NCBI GenBank assembly: GCA_018417955.1
Contig: JACTVC010000003.1
Span: 744,001 to 808,000, forward strand
Direction: 5' to 3'
Source: Laccaria trichodermophora
Lineage: Eukaryota > Basidiomycota > Agaricomycetes > Agaricales > Hydnangiaceae
Length of the DNA: 64,000 bases
The position numbers and the translations under genes are program-made. Positions within the stretch are counted from its first letter, which is position 1; the number at the start of each line of letters is the position of its first letter. Below the pieces are notes generated by a model. That model did not search any database and was not told the origin of the DNA. It saw nothing but the letters and a program-made list of their open reading frames with translations. Positions 26,475 through 38,337 of this stretch are shown piece after piece.

Positions 26475-28009
26475 ATGATTTTCTGCACTACTTCTTTCCT
26501 TTTCGGCCTCGTAGGACTTACTATCGCGACCGTGATACCCCGTGCAGACCCAATTACCGCGTTGTCGGCCTCCCAAGTCGCCGTGTTCAAACCCTTTTCG
26601 TATTACGCTGCCACGGCATACTGCCAGCCCGCAGCAGTTCTGAATAAGAGTTGTGGAAGTGAGCACCAATCTTTGCACTCTTCAGTAAAGACATTGACAG
26701 AATTTCAGCCAATTGCGATGCAAACACCGCGTTCCAACCCATTGCGGCTGGTGGGGATGGGTCGGCAATACAGTTTTGGTATGTTGGTATCGACCTCAGC
26801 CTCAAGGTATGCAGATCCTCCAGCGTCGAACAACTAGCTGGCTATTGCTTATGGTTGTAGACTGTTATTATAGGCCACCAAGGCACAGACCCCAACAAAA
26901 TGTGATCATGCTTCTGTTCCTATCTCAAGCCCACGGCTGACTTCGGCGCAGTGTTCCCCTGCTGACAGACGGAGGTTTCTTCCTCGACCATCTAAGCAAG
27001 ACTCTCTTCCCAGGATTAAACTCATCCATTCAGGTCCACAATAAGTTTGCTGATGAACATGCAAAGTAAGAATGTTTTCTGTGTCAGATCTTCATCTTAT
27101 TTAATTTAAATATGTAGGACAGCGAATCAAATTCTTTCCGCTACACGCGCTGCTTTGCAGAAGTCAAATCTTACGCAGGTAACACTTGTTGGACATTCAT
27201 TGGGTATGTTATGTTTCAGCCTTCCTCGGTTCATGTTTAAATTGTTGGTATAAAAAAGGTGCGGCGCTCGCACTCTTGGACAGCGTGTTCTTGCCGCAGT
27301 TTTTCCCTGGCATTCAATTCAAAACGTTTGGATACGGTTTGCCTCGGGTGCGTATAGCCATTCCGGCCGCAAGAAGGATATGTGATGAATAGACTTAAAG
27401 GTTGGGAATCAAGCCTTTGCGGATTATGTAGATGCAAACGTTCACCTCAGCCATGTCAACAATAGGTAGGCGAAAGAGCAATGACCCTTTTCTGTTCCGT
27501 TAACATTTTTCAGACAGGACTTTGTCCCAGTTATTCCGCGTAGGTTTCATTTTTGACATACAGTTACGTGGCTAGACAGCTATTTAGTCAGGACTCTTGG
27601 TTTTGTTCAACCCCAAGGAGAGAAGCACATCCAGGATAATCTTACTTGGCTTGATTGCCCAGGTCAGCACAGTGCCCAACCAGGTTCTTACGCTGTTCTG
27701 ATCTCCCTTGTCATCGATCAGGAAACGACAACCCCGATCCTCGTTGCTCAGCGGGTGATGTATCAAGTGTTTCGGCTGGCAATCTCTCTAATCATGATGG
27801 TATGGGATATGACGCCAAATATCAAGTCCTTATCTCATAATTTTCAATCAGGCCCGTATGATGGAGTAGAAATGGGCGGCGCTACCTGTAAGAATGCTAC
27901 TGGAACAACCGGCATTGCTACTGGTGCAGCCAGCACTATTCACGCAGGATGCGGAGTGTTGTTCCTTTTGGCGACTGCCTTTAGTTTGCTCCCCCTCCAA
28001 GTTCTATAG
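26475..28009 (+). CDS. Class 3 lipase, copy B, likely GPI-anchored
   Basis: Ten or so exons join in phase. The signal peptide is MIFCTTSFLFGLVGLTIATV. Then KPFSYYAATAYC, GGDGSAIQFWYVGIDLSLK, VIIGHQGTDPNK, LTDGGFFLDHLSKTLFPG, the nucleophile elbow VTLVGHSLGAALALL, GNQAFADYVD, RQDFVPVIP (Asp), GEKHIQDNLTWLDCPG (His), DPRCSAGDV and NHDG joined to PYDGVEMGGATC. The C-terminus is a Thr/Ala stretch followed by a hydrophobic segment (CGVLFLLATAFSLLPLQVL), as in GPI-anchored or membrane-tethered proteins. Intron joins matched those of copy C. All catalytic residues are present. It lies in arm 1 of the inverted duplication. Confidence 0.85.
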
Positions 28010-28315
28010 TTGATGCTTCCTCGACGAATCACTTGTAAAGGTGACCAGTTGGCATATGGAAAAGCTGGCTAAAATCCGCGATTCCAGTATGTGTGTATGA
28101 GTGCTTTGTCGGGCCTGGTCAGCTTTTGACTTTCAAAAAAGAGAACGCTGCTGGCTAACCGCGTACATTATTTTTGGTGTGGTTTGATGTGGCGCTTGAG
28201 CAGTTGGGTTTCCACCCCCGTCACCGTGCTCGTAATATTTTTCTTCTAACTTCAGTCGATTGAAGAAACTAGGACCTTGTCGATGACAGTTTTGTCAGCT
28301 GGGCCTGCGTAGGAC

Positions 28316-28668
28316 CTATTTCCGTCTGCTATTTCAAAAGTGTCTACAAACCTTTTGAAAAACGTACAGTATGCCACATATTAGTACAATTTTGGAGCAC
28401 AGTGCATAAAAGTCAGATTCACGCACTGAGCTGCACAGCCACTTTGCACGCTGGTGCCACCAAAGTTCAAACGATCGCTCCGTGTGTTGTCCGTGTGAGT
28501 CCGTTTTGCAGTCCGCTTCAAGCAGCTCGTCCGACATTCATATCGTCAACTAGTAAGTGAGTTATTTAATGGCTCATACAACAAACTAACAATCTTTCCA
28601 CGAAAGCAAAAGCCTGTTTTCCAACTCTCACACTTCAAATTCAGGAGGTTGAATAGACAGCGTCGACC
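28316..28668. other. Intergenic, promoter of the F-box gene
   Basis: About 350 bp with no conserved frame between lipase B flank and the F-box ATG. Confidence 0.4.
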
Positions 28669-28962
28669 ATGGAAGGAGGTCTTCCGCTGCCACGCACGCA
28701 ATTTTTGTCTGACCAAGATGGCCCACATGCCATCAGGCTCACAGTGGCTCCCATCTTTGAGATTCCCAACGAAATTTTCGCCCTGATTTTTTGGATGTCC
28801 ACGGACTCGGAGCAGATAGAAAATCAAAGGACATTGATAGCATCCTCACAGGTATGCCGGAGGTGGAGATCCGTGATTTTTGGCTACCCAGCACTTTGGG
28901 GTCGCGTCATTCATTTCACAGACCCATTACCCCGTTTCCGACAAATTTTGCAGAGATCTAAG

Positions 28963-29637
28963 AGGACCCCCGAAATTCCTGCTAAATGATAGATACTAAA
29001 ATGGCCGATTTTCAGATTCTTGTCCGTACCAATTTTGGCGAACTCTGTCCGGATTTTATCTAGCCTAGTCATAATATAAAATTTTTGTCCGGACTACGTA
29101 TCTAGCATATTCAGGGCCCAAGTTTGTCCGGAATCTAGTATCTGGCCTCCAGAGGACTGGAATTATAAGGAAAAGTGGAAATCTTGCTAAATTATTAAAC
29201 TACGGACTGTCCTCGGCCTTTTAGCGCTTCAATCCAATCTGATTCTTTGAAAACACCTTCAGCGTCGAGGGCTATAACGCTGGAATGCATGGTTTTACTG
29301 CACATTTCACGCCACATTATTTTCAATATATCATTCGGTACCTGATCGCATGTTGAAAAAACAAAAATAAAAAAGTTGACAACAGGGTTCGAACGGCACA
29401 CTACACAGACTCAACCAAAGTTGTTGCAGCTACGAGTATCCACTGCACTAAGCGACCATACATGTCCAGTTATGTATCTAGCCTGTTAACCTCCTTGGGA
29501 AGCTGTCCGGATTTTGTATCTAGCATTTTGCTCATTTCATTGAAAACCTGTCCGGTTTGTCTCTAGCCTAGCACCCCCATTTCCAAATTTCTTGTCCGGA
29601 TCCGTATCTATCATTTAGCAGGAATTTCGGGGGTCCT
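28963..29637. mobile_element. hAT-like element inside the F-box gene
   Basis: It has a perfect 34-bp terminal inverted repeat beginning AGGACCCCCGAAATTCCTGC and an 8-bp TSD GATCTAAG (28955-28962 and 29638-29645). Both subterminal regions carry repeated TGTCCGG and TATCTAGC words, a pattern expected for hAT transposase binding sites. At 675 bp it has no transposase frame. An 8-bp TSD with perfect TIRs points to a recent, non-autonomous hAT insertion. Confidence 0.85.
29380..29457 (-). other. tRNA-like (SINE-head-like) segment within the hAT-like element
   Basis: On the minus strand the sequence reads GGTCGCTTAGTGCAGTGGAT (A-box like) followed ~45 nt later by GTTCGAACCC (B-box like), then a T-rich run that could end Pol III transcription. 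It is not a foldable canonical tRNA that I can confirm. A tRNA-derived SINE head captured by the element is one reading; chance similarity is the other. Confidence 0.35.
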
Positions 29638-30416
29638 GATCTAAGCCAGGACCGATCGACGTGGGCAGGGTCGATTTACAGGTTTACTTGGGGCACATCC
29701 GGATAATGGAAATCCTCTCGAAAAGCTCGTCGAGAATCCGTACTTTCAACGTCAGGCTCTCAAATCGAGAGAGGCATTTCGAGCCTATTTCCAAACAATT
29801 CCTTGAACAACCCGCACCCCTGCTCGAGTTTATGTCAATCAGCTTAACTCCGAGCACTTCAGTCGTGGAGGGGCCCTTGTTTCAGGGCGACGCCCCATAC
29901 CTCCGTCATCTCCACCTTTCGAACTGCTTAATTAGATTTGCGTTGTCGATGCCAATCTTTTCCAGGTTAACCGAACTTTCCGCAAGGAACATCGCGCTCG
30001 TCGTAGCTCCTTCCGCATCAATGTGGCTTATGAGCCTCCTGCAAATGCCTAACCTTCGTTGGCTGAGCATTATTGACTCCATTGCCCCACACCATACATT
30101 CCCTCCAACCCAAGTGCATCTTCCCAATCTGACCATGCTAACCCTATCGGGGAGATTATGTGATTGTGTCTTCCTGCTAGACTACATCACAGCACCCTCG
30201 TTAATCGGCATGCGGTTGAATTGCAGTACCGTTGAGCCTGGACATCACTTCACACAACTAGTGGATAATATCAGAACGAAGTTGAGTACGTGGTCGCTAA
30301 AGGCTGATGAATTTCCCCAATTTATTTTACTGGAAAATCAACGCCAAACGGATATTCTGAAGGAACACGGAGTGGAGGTCGAATTCAACAATACGCTCTA
30401 TGAACTATATGTATGA

Positions 30417-31163
30417 TAACCTAGTAACGTATCAGACTCTGTCAGCCTTCCCAAATTGTTTTACTTACAAATACCGTGCGATTGCAATTTGCAGCCTGTT
30501 TAACATTTGTACAAGTACTCAAAAACTGAACTGTGGGTTCTGTTGGGGATTGTGCCATCCTATCCAGTGTGGACATCATATATTTACTCTATGCCTGGGA
30601 CGGACTATCATCAACATCAACGAGTCGAAGTTGGACGTGTTCAGTAAATTATAAAAAGGCTTCCAAGTTGTATCGACGTAAGAAGTTGCACATCTCGTCA
30701 TAATGGGTCTAAACATTTGTGAACTCAATAGAACTTGACAAGCCGCACATATCCTTGAAGTGGGGATTCTAATCCTGAGTTCGTAAAAACAACAACCTTT
30801 GGATCTTTGGACACCGTCGGGGCCTATTCGTAGTGTGTTGTTAAGATTACTGCCTGTGCCGTCTCTAGCGTAGCATGTTGGGTGCATGTTCATTCTGATC
30901 CAAATTTGAAAACATGCCTGGCACCTCGGGCTTGGAAAAAAAGAAGTAGATCTGGAGAGGTTAATTGGTCTTGTCTATACTACGAAACGCTCGTTGCTTC
31001 GAACAATGGAGTCTAGAGTCTCCGAAACAAGTAGTCTAATGATGCCGTTTAAACCTCCCGCCGGCGTGCAACTCCCCAAATTGTTGACCATCAAGAACAA
31101 CGGCATAATCGGCTAGATAAATAACGCAACCACAAGGGTAAGGGTACAATTTTTATACATTTG
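30417..31163. other. Intergenic, no gene seen
   Basis: About 750 bp between convergent genes; no supported frame or repeat. Confidence 0.45.
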
Positions 31164-32118
31164 CTATCCTGTCCGTTCATCTATTTTTTTCGGTCGCCAC
31201 CGTTTCCAACAATAAAACGCCAGGGCAGCCAACGCTGTGAGTCCTAAACTGATGCCCACCGTAATGCCTATTGCCTGAGCAATCATCACGTTCTTCGATA
31301 TTCCATTTGATTGGGGTGGGGGCGAGGAATTAGGTGGGGGAGGTGTGAATGTGGGAAGGGCATTCGTCGGTGGAGCAGAGAAGGTTGGGAGGAAAGAAGT
31401 CGAGGTTCTGAGTATGATCATAAGGACTAAGTTAGCATGAAGAAAGGGAAGACCATACGCATTAGCTGGAACGGTGATGAAGAGGGCTTGTACACCGAAA
31501 AGAGTGGGGGATAGCGCGGGAATGAAGGTGGCTGAAAACGTGGTGGTCGAATCTTGTGGGAGAGAGACGACGCTGGCAGATCCGATTGTCGAATTGAATA
31601 GGTTCGAAATGGCGACTCCGTTGGCTGAAACGGTGATATTGACGGTGGCATTGGATAGCGGAGATGTTACAATGTAGAGGGCGGACGCTGAAACATCGAA
31701 GTTATAACTCAGCATGGGGGTAAATATCGAAATGTAGAAAAGTGGGCTTCAAAAGTCGAAATCTAACCTCGGAATTGAAAAAATAGCTGTGGAACGATAC
31801 TTTGAGAGGCAGGGTCGGGACCACTAGTAAAAACAGAATCGCCAGTGCTATTCGACGTTTGCCTTTTTCCATATAGAGAGAGCGGCCGCATATGAGCACG
31901 TCAATCATTATCAGTGAAACAGTGGGAACTCACCAAGCGCCGGCACAAGAGGGATTGTCGACGGTCGTAGATCCATTGCACAGGAAGGGCGTGTAGACGA
32001 TCTGAGGTGAAGTAATGGGTATCGAAACATTTGTGGGTCTCATAGCTCTAGATCCCTCAACGAAGAGAAGAAGCAGTAGCAATGGGAGCAGACAGGACCA
32101 CCACAGTCGGTCGTGCAT
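31164..32118 (-). CDS. Small type I membrane protein, uncharacterised
   Basis: Four exons join in phase: 32118-31934, 31823-31768, 31687-31459 and 31407-31164, giving 237 aa. The N-terminus is a signal peptide (LWWSCLLPLLLLLLFVEGS). The ectodomain (~140 aa) has several N-glycosylation sites (NATVNITV, NSTIGS) and looks beta-rich. A Pro-rich juxtamembrane linker (FTPPPPNSSPPPQ) precedes one transmembrane helix (AIGITVGISLGLTALAALAFYCW) and a short basic tail, KRWRPKK. The design resembles the larger membrane proteins at 57.9-63.4 kb but the tail is short. Ligand and function are unknown. Confidence 0.75.
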
Positions 32119-32749
32119 CCATGTAAGAGTGGGCGTAGCGCTATGAAAGGTGTCGACAGGGTTGTGGGAGGAGGCAAGGGCGACCGCTTATTCCTTCCTT
32201 GATTGTAACTTGGGGCAAAGCCATGTTTGACCCATTTGCATCCGGGGTTAATAGCCCACTTCTAACCAAGCCTCATGACTGGGAGATATCAATAATCGCC
32301 TTGAGGCTTGGGGCGCCTCTACGCCGCAACGAGGGGAGGGGGAAAGATGTCATTCGAAGCTTGACGCATTGTCCATGTTTAGCCGCTCTTCTTGCAGCAA
32401 TAGCCAATGATGTTTTTTTCAGAAATTGTGAAACCTGGGAAGAAACGGATGGATTGGGTGTTCCCTGCGGGCCGAGAGGACGACGACGTGACTACATCAA
32501 TTGAGTGATCATCAATCTTCGCAACAAGCTCGGATTCGGAAGGAGTCATGGATATGAATAGGACGAGAACGCCGAAGATAGCGGTGGCAGACTCGGCATG
32601 AATTGTGAAATTGTTAGCATCGTGGATGGCGGACGGAAGAGAAAGGTGCAAGGAAGGCCAAAGACCTTGAAATCAAGCAGAGCACAACAACAAATTATCA
32701 ACCCTCGAATTCCTAATCGCATAAGAATGATATCAGTGGCGTTTTACTT
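32119..32749. other. Intergenic, no gene seen
   Basis: About 630 bp upstream of the small membrane protein gene. A minus-strand open frame at 32379-32651 lacks recognisable features. Confidence 0.4.
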
Positions 32750-32752
32750 ATT

Positions 32753-33465
32753 GGGTGACTTCCCGTAACATAAATTTATATAAATGAATAAATCTGACCC
32801 TTATCGGAGTTTGAAATTGGAACCCTGGCTTGTGATTTAATCAAGCAAATAAACCGTAACGCCAACTGATTAGATTTATTCACTTGACTTGAATAAACTT
32901 ACTTCCCTCTCATCTGAGTTATTTTGAGGACACACAGGTCCATGGATGGGTGTATTATAGTTGATCCTCAATAATATCAGCCAGAAAGCAGGACACACAA
33001 TGAATGAAGCCAAGAAGAAGTCAAGTTGAGCTGAATAATGCTGTGGTTCAGTGAGTTATGTGCTGAGAAGATTGTTTGTGGAAGGAAAACCAGCTTCGGA
33101 GAGGAAATTTTGGAGCCATAGGACGTTGGCACTGCTAATTAACTCCGTAATGGCTTCAAATTATAACGAGAGAGCAGACTGCCCTCAGCCATAGGAGAGT
33201 AGAGCGGGATGAGGTAGAGCTGACTAAGCTATGTGGGAAGAAAACGTACCCAGGAAGGAAAGGTGTCATGATGGCAGGGTTGATTCCAGCGTTTGAAATC
33301 TATTCGAGGGGTCTGTACCCTCTGAATAGATTAAGGTTTATAACTGGGTGCCAACCAGGGCCTCCATCAAAGTTGAACCCTTACAAGACTCGGCATCCCG
33401 GCAAAAGACCCTAGATCTCGTCGATTTATTTAAATCTAGCGAATTTGTGTTACGGGAAGTCACCC
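32753..33465. mobile_element. 713-bp TIR element with ATT duplication
   Basis: Inverted termini begin GGGTGACTTCCCGTAACA on both ends (about 24 bp, one or two mismatches), flanked by ATT (32750-32752 and 33466-33468). A 3-bp TSD and GGG-type TIRs would fit a PIF/Harbinger-like MITE, though the usual TWA target is not met. The interior is AT-rich with no long frame. Confidence 0.65.
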
Positions 33466-33468
33466 ATT

Positions 33469-34431
33469 CACCGAACAGATTAGCGCTAACAAGCCCGGCG
33501 ACTATGTTGCGTACGTAGACAATAGAACTGTCACTGTCGCGCCCAATGTCAAATCTTTATCACTCAAATCCGGCCGTCTGAGACCCTCAGCTGCAGCTTC
33601 GAGTCGGACGGTATTGTACAATTTTTTTCAACTTGTCTATATACAAACAAAAACGCAGCAGCGACTATGAACACAAAAGAAAAGAGAAAAAAAAAAAGAG
33701 TTCAATGTATCTGGTGTGTATGAGTTGTTGCGCAAAGATGGTTGTTGGGTGGTTGGTTATCTTTAAATATAAAAAAAGGAAGAGAAGAAGATTTTGAAAC
33801 TGAACTTTTGAACATGAAGGGCGGGAGGGGTGACCTTTTCAGCTACATGGATGGATGGATGGATGGGGAGGTATATGCAAAGTAGTTTTATACAACGAGC
33901 CATGGATATGTTGAATTTGAAGGTAAATGGCTGGGCTGGGTGGGCGGGGGTAGTGACGGAGTCGTGGTGAAAAGAAAGCAAAGAAAAAAAGCAAAAAAGA
34001 CAAAAAGAATGAAAGGCGGGAGGAGAAAAGGGGGGTAACTTGTGGCTTGGTATATATACACATAGGCATGTCACAGTCTAAAGGGGGGAATAGGGGAGGA
34101 TAAAACATGGTCCATTTTTGGATATGTTCACGGAACACATGTAGAACAACGACCGGGAGCGGGGTAAAGGATAGACTGAGAGAGAAAAGACAGTGTCCAG
34201 ATCAAAAGAGCGAGGGGGACCAAACGAGCGATGGGGGGAATCAAAAACAGATTGAAAGCCATGTAAAATCCTGTCCGCGTGTTGATGGAAAAATATTGAA
34301 GAATAGAGAGGCGCCAGCCAGCGAGGTATGTTCTTCTTCTTTTTGATTTAATTTGTTTCAGATCCACAGGGGCTGCCTTGAGAGAACCTCTAATTCCACA
34401 ACGCCTTGCTTCATCATCTTCAAAACCCCAA
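33469..34431. other. 3' flank of the HSF-type gene with a GGAT microsatellite
   Basis: About 960 bp with A-rich runs and a short (GGAT)n tract at ~33846-33866. No protein-like frame stands out; this is likely the 3' UTR of the minus-strand gene plus intergenic DNA. Confidence 0.5.
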
Positions 34432-37273
34432 TCACCTCTCCCCAACACCAGCAGTCGTAATACTCAACAACGGCGTCCCCTGCCCCTGTCCTCCCTGCTG
34501 TGTCCTCCCCGACATCCCACCCCCATTCATCCCCCCATTAACACCAAGCACAACCCTAGGCCCCATCCCACTCCCACTCCTCGGCCTTCCCCCAATCCCC
34601 GAACTCAGACCCCCAGGCTGCTGCCACGAAGGCAACGCATACCCAAGCGGCGCACTATCACTCCTCGCTCTACTATTCGCCTTCTTAGCGTTCAGCGTCG
34701 TCAGTGACCCTGCAGGATGCGAAAGCGACGCAGAGGGGATGCTCAAAGTTCCGGGGTTATGGTGATGATGGTGGTTGTGGTTGTGGTTCAGCGACACGGG
34801 TCCTGCACCGGGAGAGGAAACGGAGGACAAGAGTTGTTCGCTTGACCCGTTGGAATTCATCCCACCACCACCATCACCGCCATCCGAGTTAAGCCGCTGT
34901 CGCTTCGTACTGCTCCTTTGCTCCCCCGAATCATCAAACATCCCATCCATAGCCATCTCACCAGGCGAAGAAGGAAGAGGCGTAGAAGATGTACTATCCC
35001 CCCTCGAAAACGTGCTCTCTCCCCTCGAATAAGTGCCTTCACGGGAGAACGAGTTATCCCTCGAAAACGTGGCATCCCTCGAAAACGCGGCATCCCTTGA
35101 AAACGACACGTGTTGGAAACTATGCTGCCGAGATAACGTGTGGTGATGATGATGCCCGTGGTGTTGTGGGTGGTGTGGGTGACCTGGGATATGGGATGGG
35201 AAATCTACCGTCGTCGGGCTCGAGTTTGGGCTATGCATAGAGTGCAGTGATGGGTTCGAGATGCTCATCGACAAACGGGGAGGGAGGGACGATGTTGGTG
35301 AGGTGATATAAATGTTTGGGCTCTCGGGTTCAAGCATGTCTTGCGGGAATGGGGGGACTGCGAGGAAAGGGATTCTTTGTTATATATAGAGCAAGGAAGG
35401 GGAATGGAAAGGACTCACGACTACCAGGGAATCCTTTCCCCACAACGTCCCATAGTCTTCCAACGACATTGACCAGTTTTTCCGATTTTCGTCGTTCAGC
35501 TGCGAATTGTTCGTATAGCCTCCTGTTCTCGTCGCGCATGGCGCCTAGCTGTGCTGCGACCTGTTTATAGAGGATAGTTTATAAGATGAGAAACGACCAC
35601 GAAACAAGCGCGAAAACCGACCTCTCCAGGCAACTCAACCCGATGCTTCATAGCCGGATCAGGCTCCAACGCTTTACGCTTGATCTCATCCAACAGATCT
35701 GGGCGGCCACGCAAGAATTTGTGGTGTGAGAATTCCCAGGTCTGCGCATCTGTCGAGGTGCGTTGTGCGCGGGGGGTCTGGGTGAACAAAACTTTAGAGG
35801 AAGAAGCGAAGGAGGAGGAGGAGGAGAGGACATTTACCCGGTTAATCTTATGGAAGCCGTACATGTTGAGTTGGCGTACGAAACTTGAGAACTGTGGTTG
35901 GGTGGGTCGATTAGTACCAGCCAAGAGGAAAGAGAAGGGAGGAAAACGTACGTTATTGTGTTTAAAGTGCGAGCCCAGGATGCTTCTGCTAAACTCACCG
36001 ACATTGGAGACGACGAAGGAGGTGCCGTTCTCCGTCCAGGCAATGAAGTGTGCTGATTTTGGGTCGTTGATCATCCTAGGAAAAGAAAGGGTGCGATTAG
36101 CTGCGGTCTATTTTTAGGGCATTAAGGAAAGAAGAAGAGAAGGTATGTCGACATGTCACCGAGGAAGATAGAGAGGGCACAAGGCAGAACGGTTAAAGCA
36201 ACACAAATACCGGAGACAAAGCGGAAGCAAAAACGACGAAACGAAACGACGTCAGAATAGAATAGGGGGTGGGATATGCATCAAGGGATGAGACGAGTCA
36301 CTATATAACTATCATGATCGAAACGCAAAAAAAGTGCCTGATAAGCGGCGTATGTATATAAAGTAGAGGAACAGACCAAAAAAGAAAGAACGAAGAGGGG
36401 TAGAGAGAGAGAGAGAAGAACTTACTGATACAGCTTGGTGACGAAATTATTCGTCGCCATCGGCTTGCCTAGGATGTTCATACTCCCGGCCATACCGCCA
36501 AGTCCCTGAAGACCAACGAGGCCATTCGGGCCTGCACCCAACACGTCTTCCGCGCCGCTCGTGCTGCCGCTCCCATCCACCGGGCTCCCGCCACCACCGC
36601 CACCAACAGCGCCATATGCACTAGTGCCATCATCATACGCGCCGCCGTTCATCTCCATCGCCGTATCGCGGGCCTCGTCGAACATGTTCTCTTCCACCAA
36701 GACAGAGGTGGAAGACGCGTTGGACGTGAAGCTCCGTTTGCGCGGGAGCTGAGATGAAGAAGAGGAAGAGCTGCGTGATGGGCCTGGGGTCCGCCTGGAA
36801 GGGTCGTACCCACCTGCTGAGGGAGGTGGGGGAGGAGGGGCATTGTTGAGGATGCTGTGGTCGTCGTAGTGAGTATTTGGGCTTTGTTGGCCAGAGGAGG
36901 ACGGGGGTTGATGGGGATCGAACTGGAAGGGCGACTGGGCGATGTGCTGGTGTGCGTTGAAAGAGTTGTTGTTCGTGGATGGGCTGATGGGAGTTGCGGG
37001 AGCCAATGCTGTAGTAGATGGTGGCGGATTGATCGGGGAGAGATTGGTTGGAGATGCGACGGTTAGGGAGGATAGGTTGAGGGAGAGCGAGGAGGATGTG
37101 CGCCCCAACTGCTGTTCATTGGGTGGACGGTCAAAGTATTGTGGATAGTGATGACCTCCTCCACCGTGCTCGCTGGGAGGTGGGGATGGAAAGGAGGCTT
37201 GAGGAGGCATAAGATGAGGAGGCCATTGTTGCTGGCGTTGAGTATAGTGTGCGTCCATCGTATACGTATCCAT
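34432..37273 (-). CDS. HSF-type transcription factor
   Basis: Exon 1 (37273-36426) encodes a ~280-residue disordered N-terminus rich in Pro, Ser, Gln and Asn, with a basic patch PRKRSF. It ends at NNFVTKLYQ, the start of the HSF DNA-binding domain. That domain continues through exons at 36075-35650: MINDPKSAHFIAWTENGTSF, FSRSILGSHFKHNN, FSSFVRQLNMYGFHKI and TWEFSHHKFLRGRPDLLDEI, with the recognition helix SFVRQLNMYGFHK intact. A coiled-coil follows (AQLGAMRDENRRLYEQFAAE) as expected for trimerisation. The last exon (~35340-34432) is a Ser-rich region with His runs and repeated FSRD/FSRE units, a likely regulatory domain. It should bind nGAAn heat-shock elements, but target genes cannot be inferred here. 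Confidence 0.9.
34990..35110 (-). repeat. Short tandem FSR(D/E/G) coding repeat in the HSF C-terminus
   Basis: The coding strand reads five to seven units of the type FSRDA(A/T), FSRDNS, FSREGT, YSRGES, FSRGDS, from a ~15-18-nt degenerate repeat. The units are Ser/Arg-rich with Asp or Gly and may be phosphorylated. Confidence 0.7.
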
Positions 37274-38335
37274 ACGAATAGGCGATATGGCAAGCAGCCA
37301 CAGCAACAAGTCAAAAGCAGTCAAAGTCAGTTGTTGCCTTCCTCAGGGCTCGTAGACTATAGACTCTAGCCACACCCAAACGGCTTTCACACACAATCAC
37401 TCCCAAATCAATCCACTCCATCCATTAATTTCAATTTTTTCAACCCAGTCCTTTTTTTTTTTTTTTTTTCTAACCCAACACGTAAAAGCCCGTCCACATG
37501 TCGGCACCTCATGGTACCCGTACATCAACCCATAAGTACTTGCATACCCAACAAGCGCAATCTGCTGCAATCTTTGGTCAATCTGGCTCCGTGTACAACA
37601 TCCCTGCCAAGGGACACTTTGCGTTCCTGAGCGGCCATCTGCTCGATTAGTCCTGCTTTTCGGTCCGACCCCATTTTTTTTAATCCTCATCCGTCTCGCA
37701 CTCCTCGCATTCTATATCCGCTCTCCTCTGGACCAGCAGTTCTCGAGACTCATACTAGTCCACGTGTCTCCCGTCAAGAATCTGGCGCTCAAAAGGCACA
37801 CACTTATGCACATAGGCTCAATCACTCCGCGACGTTAGGCTACTCCCAAGCGCAAGTTCTCAAAGAGCATCTTCAAAGTTCAAGCTCAACCGTACCACCA
37901 CTCTCCCTCCTTTATCTATTTTTGGACCTTGGATCCTACGGCGCGAGTCTTGCGCAGAATGACAGCGGATATGTGTTTCTTCATCTCTAATTCTCCCGCT
38001 TAGATCTGTTCTGATTCCGTGGATCCTCTCGAGGGATGAACATCGCGCGCAGTCAGGACCACTGTTCGCAAAGAAAAAGGACCAAATTTAATCTGACTGA
38101 CCAACCTAATAGCGAGCGGTATTAAACATTTCCCCTGTCCTGTCCAAACTCTCCAGATAATTACTTGCCACCGCGTCAACGTCAACGGAGCTTTCGCTTC
38201 GTCTCCGTTCAGCGAGCGTCTTTTGAATTCAATTAATACTTACTCCTGTCTCCGTCATAAACCCCCCTGCTTGTATGGGTCGGGTGAACGAACAACCTGA
38301 AGCCTGAAGGTACCATCGACAACCCAACTCATAAG
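37274..38335. other. Long promoter region of the HSF-type gene
   Basis: About 1.06 kb upstream of the HSF ATG with a poly-T run (37448-37470). No supported gene. Long 5' regions are usual for fungal regulators. Confidence 0.45.
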
Positions 38336-38337
38336 TA

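Larger units (their letters stand above)
25959..28315. repeat. Arm 1 of an inverted segmental duplication
   Basis: Homologous, in opposite orientation, to 43971-46318. It spans ~500 bp upstream of lipase B, the whole gene, and ~300 bp downstream. Anchors: a shared start near ggacgc-cac-gcagcgctca, promoter blocks (gggatgacgctcgcggtatg against ...ctcacggtatg), and downstream actaggaccttgtcgatgac. Edges are approximate. Confidence 0.8.
28669..30416 (+). pseudogene. F-box protein gene interrupted by a transposon
   Basis: The ATG at 28669 opens an F-box protein: FEIPNEIFALIFWMSTD and ASSQVCRRWRSVIFGYPALWG are a typical F-box with the CRRW signature of mushroom F-box/LRR families. The frame (98 codons) is interrupted at 28963 by a 675-bp element and its TSD copy, and runs on from 29646 for 257 codons with LRR-like segments (HLHLSNCLIRF, LTELSARN, LPNLTMLTLSG). 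The frame on both sides agrees in phase, so the ancestral protein was about 354 aa. As it stands the frame stops inside the element at 28989, giving a 106-aa product that keeps the F-box but loses the substrate domain. It is a fresh knock-out unless the element is spliced out. Confidence 0.8.

Noticed and set aside
30576..30893. 105-codon minus-strand frame
   Set aside because: No conserved feature and no splice partners; chance frame between convergent genes.
33846..33866. (GGAT)n tract as a telomere-like or regulatory repeat
   Set aside because: Too short and not a telomeric unit; an ordinary microsatellite in the 3' flank of the HSF-type gene.
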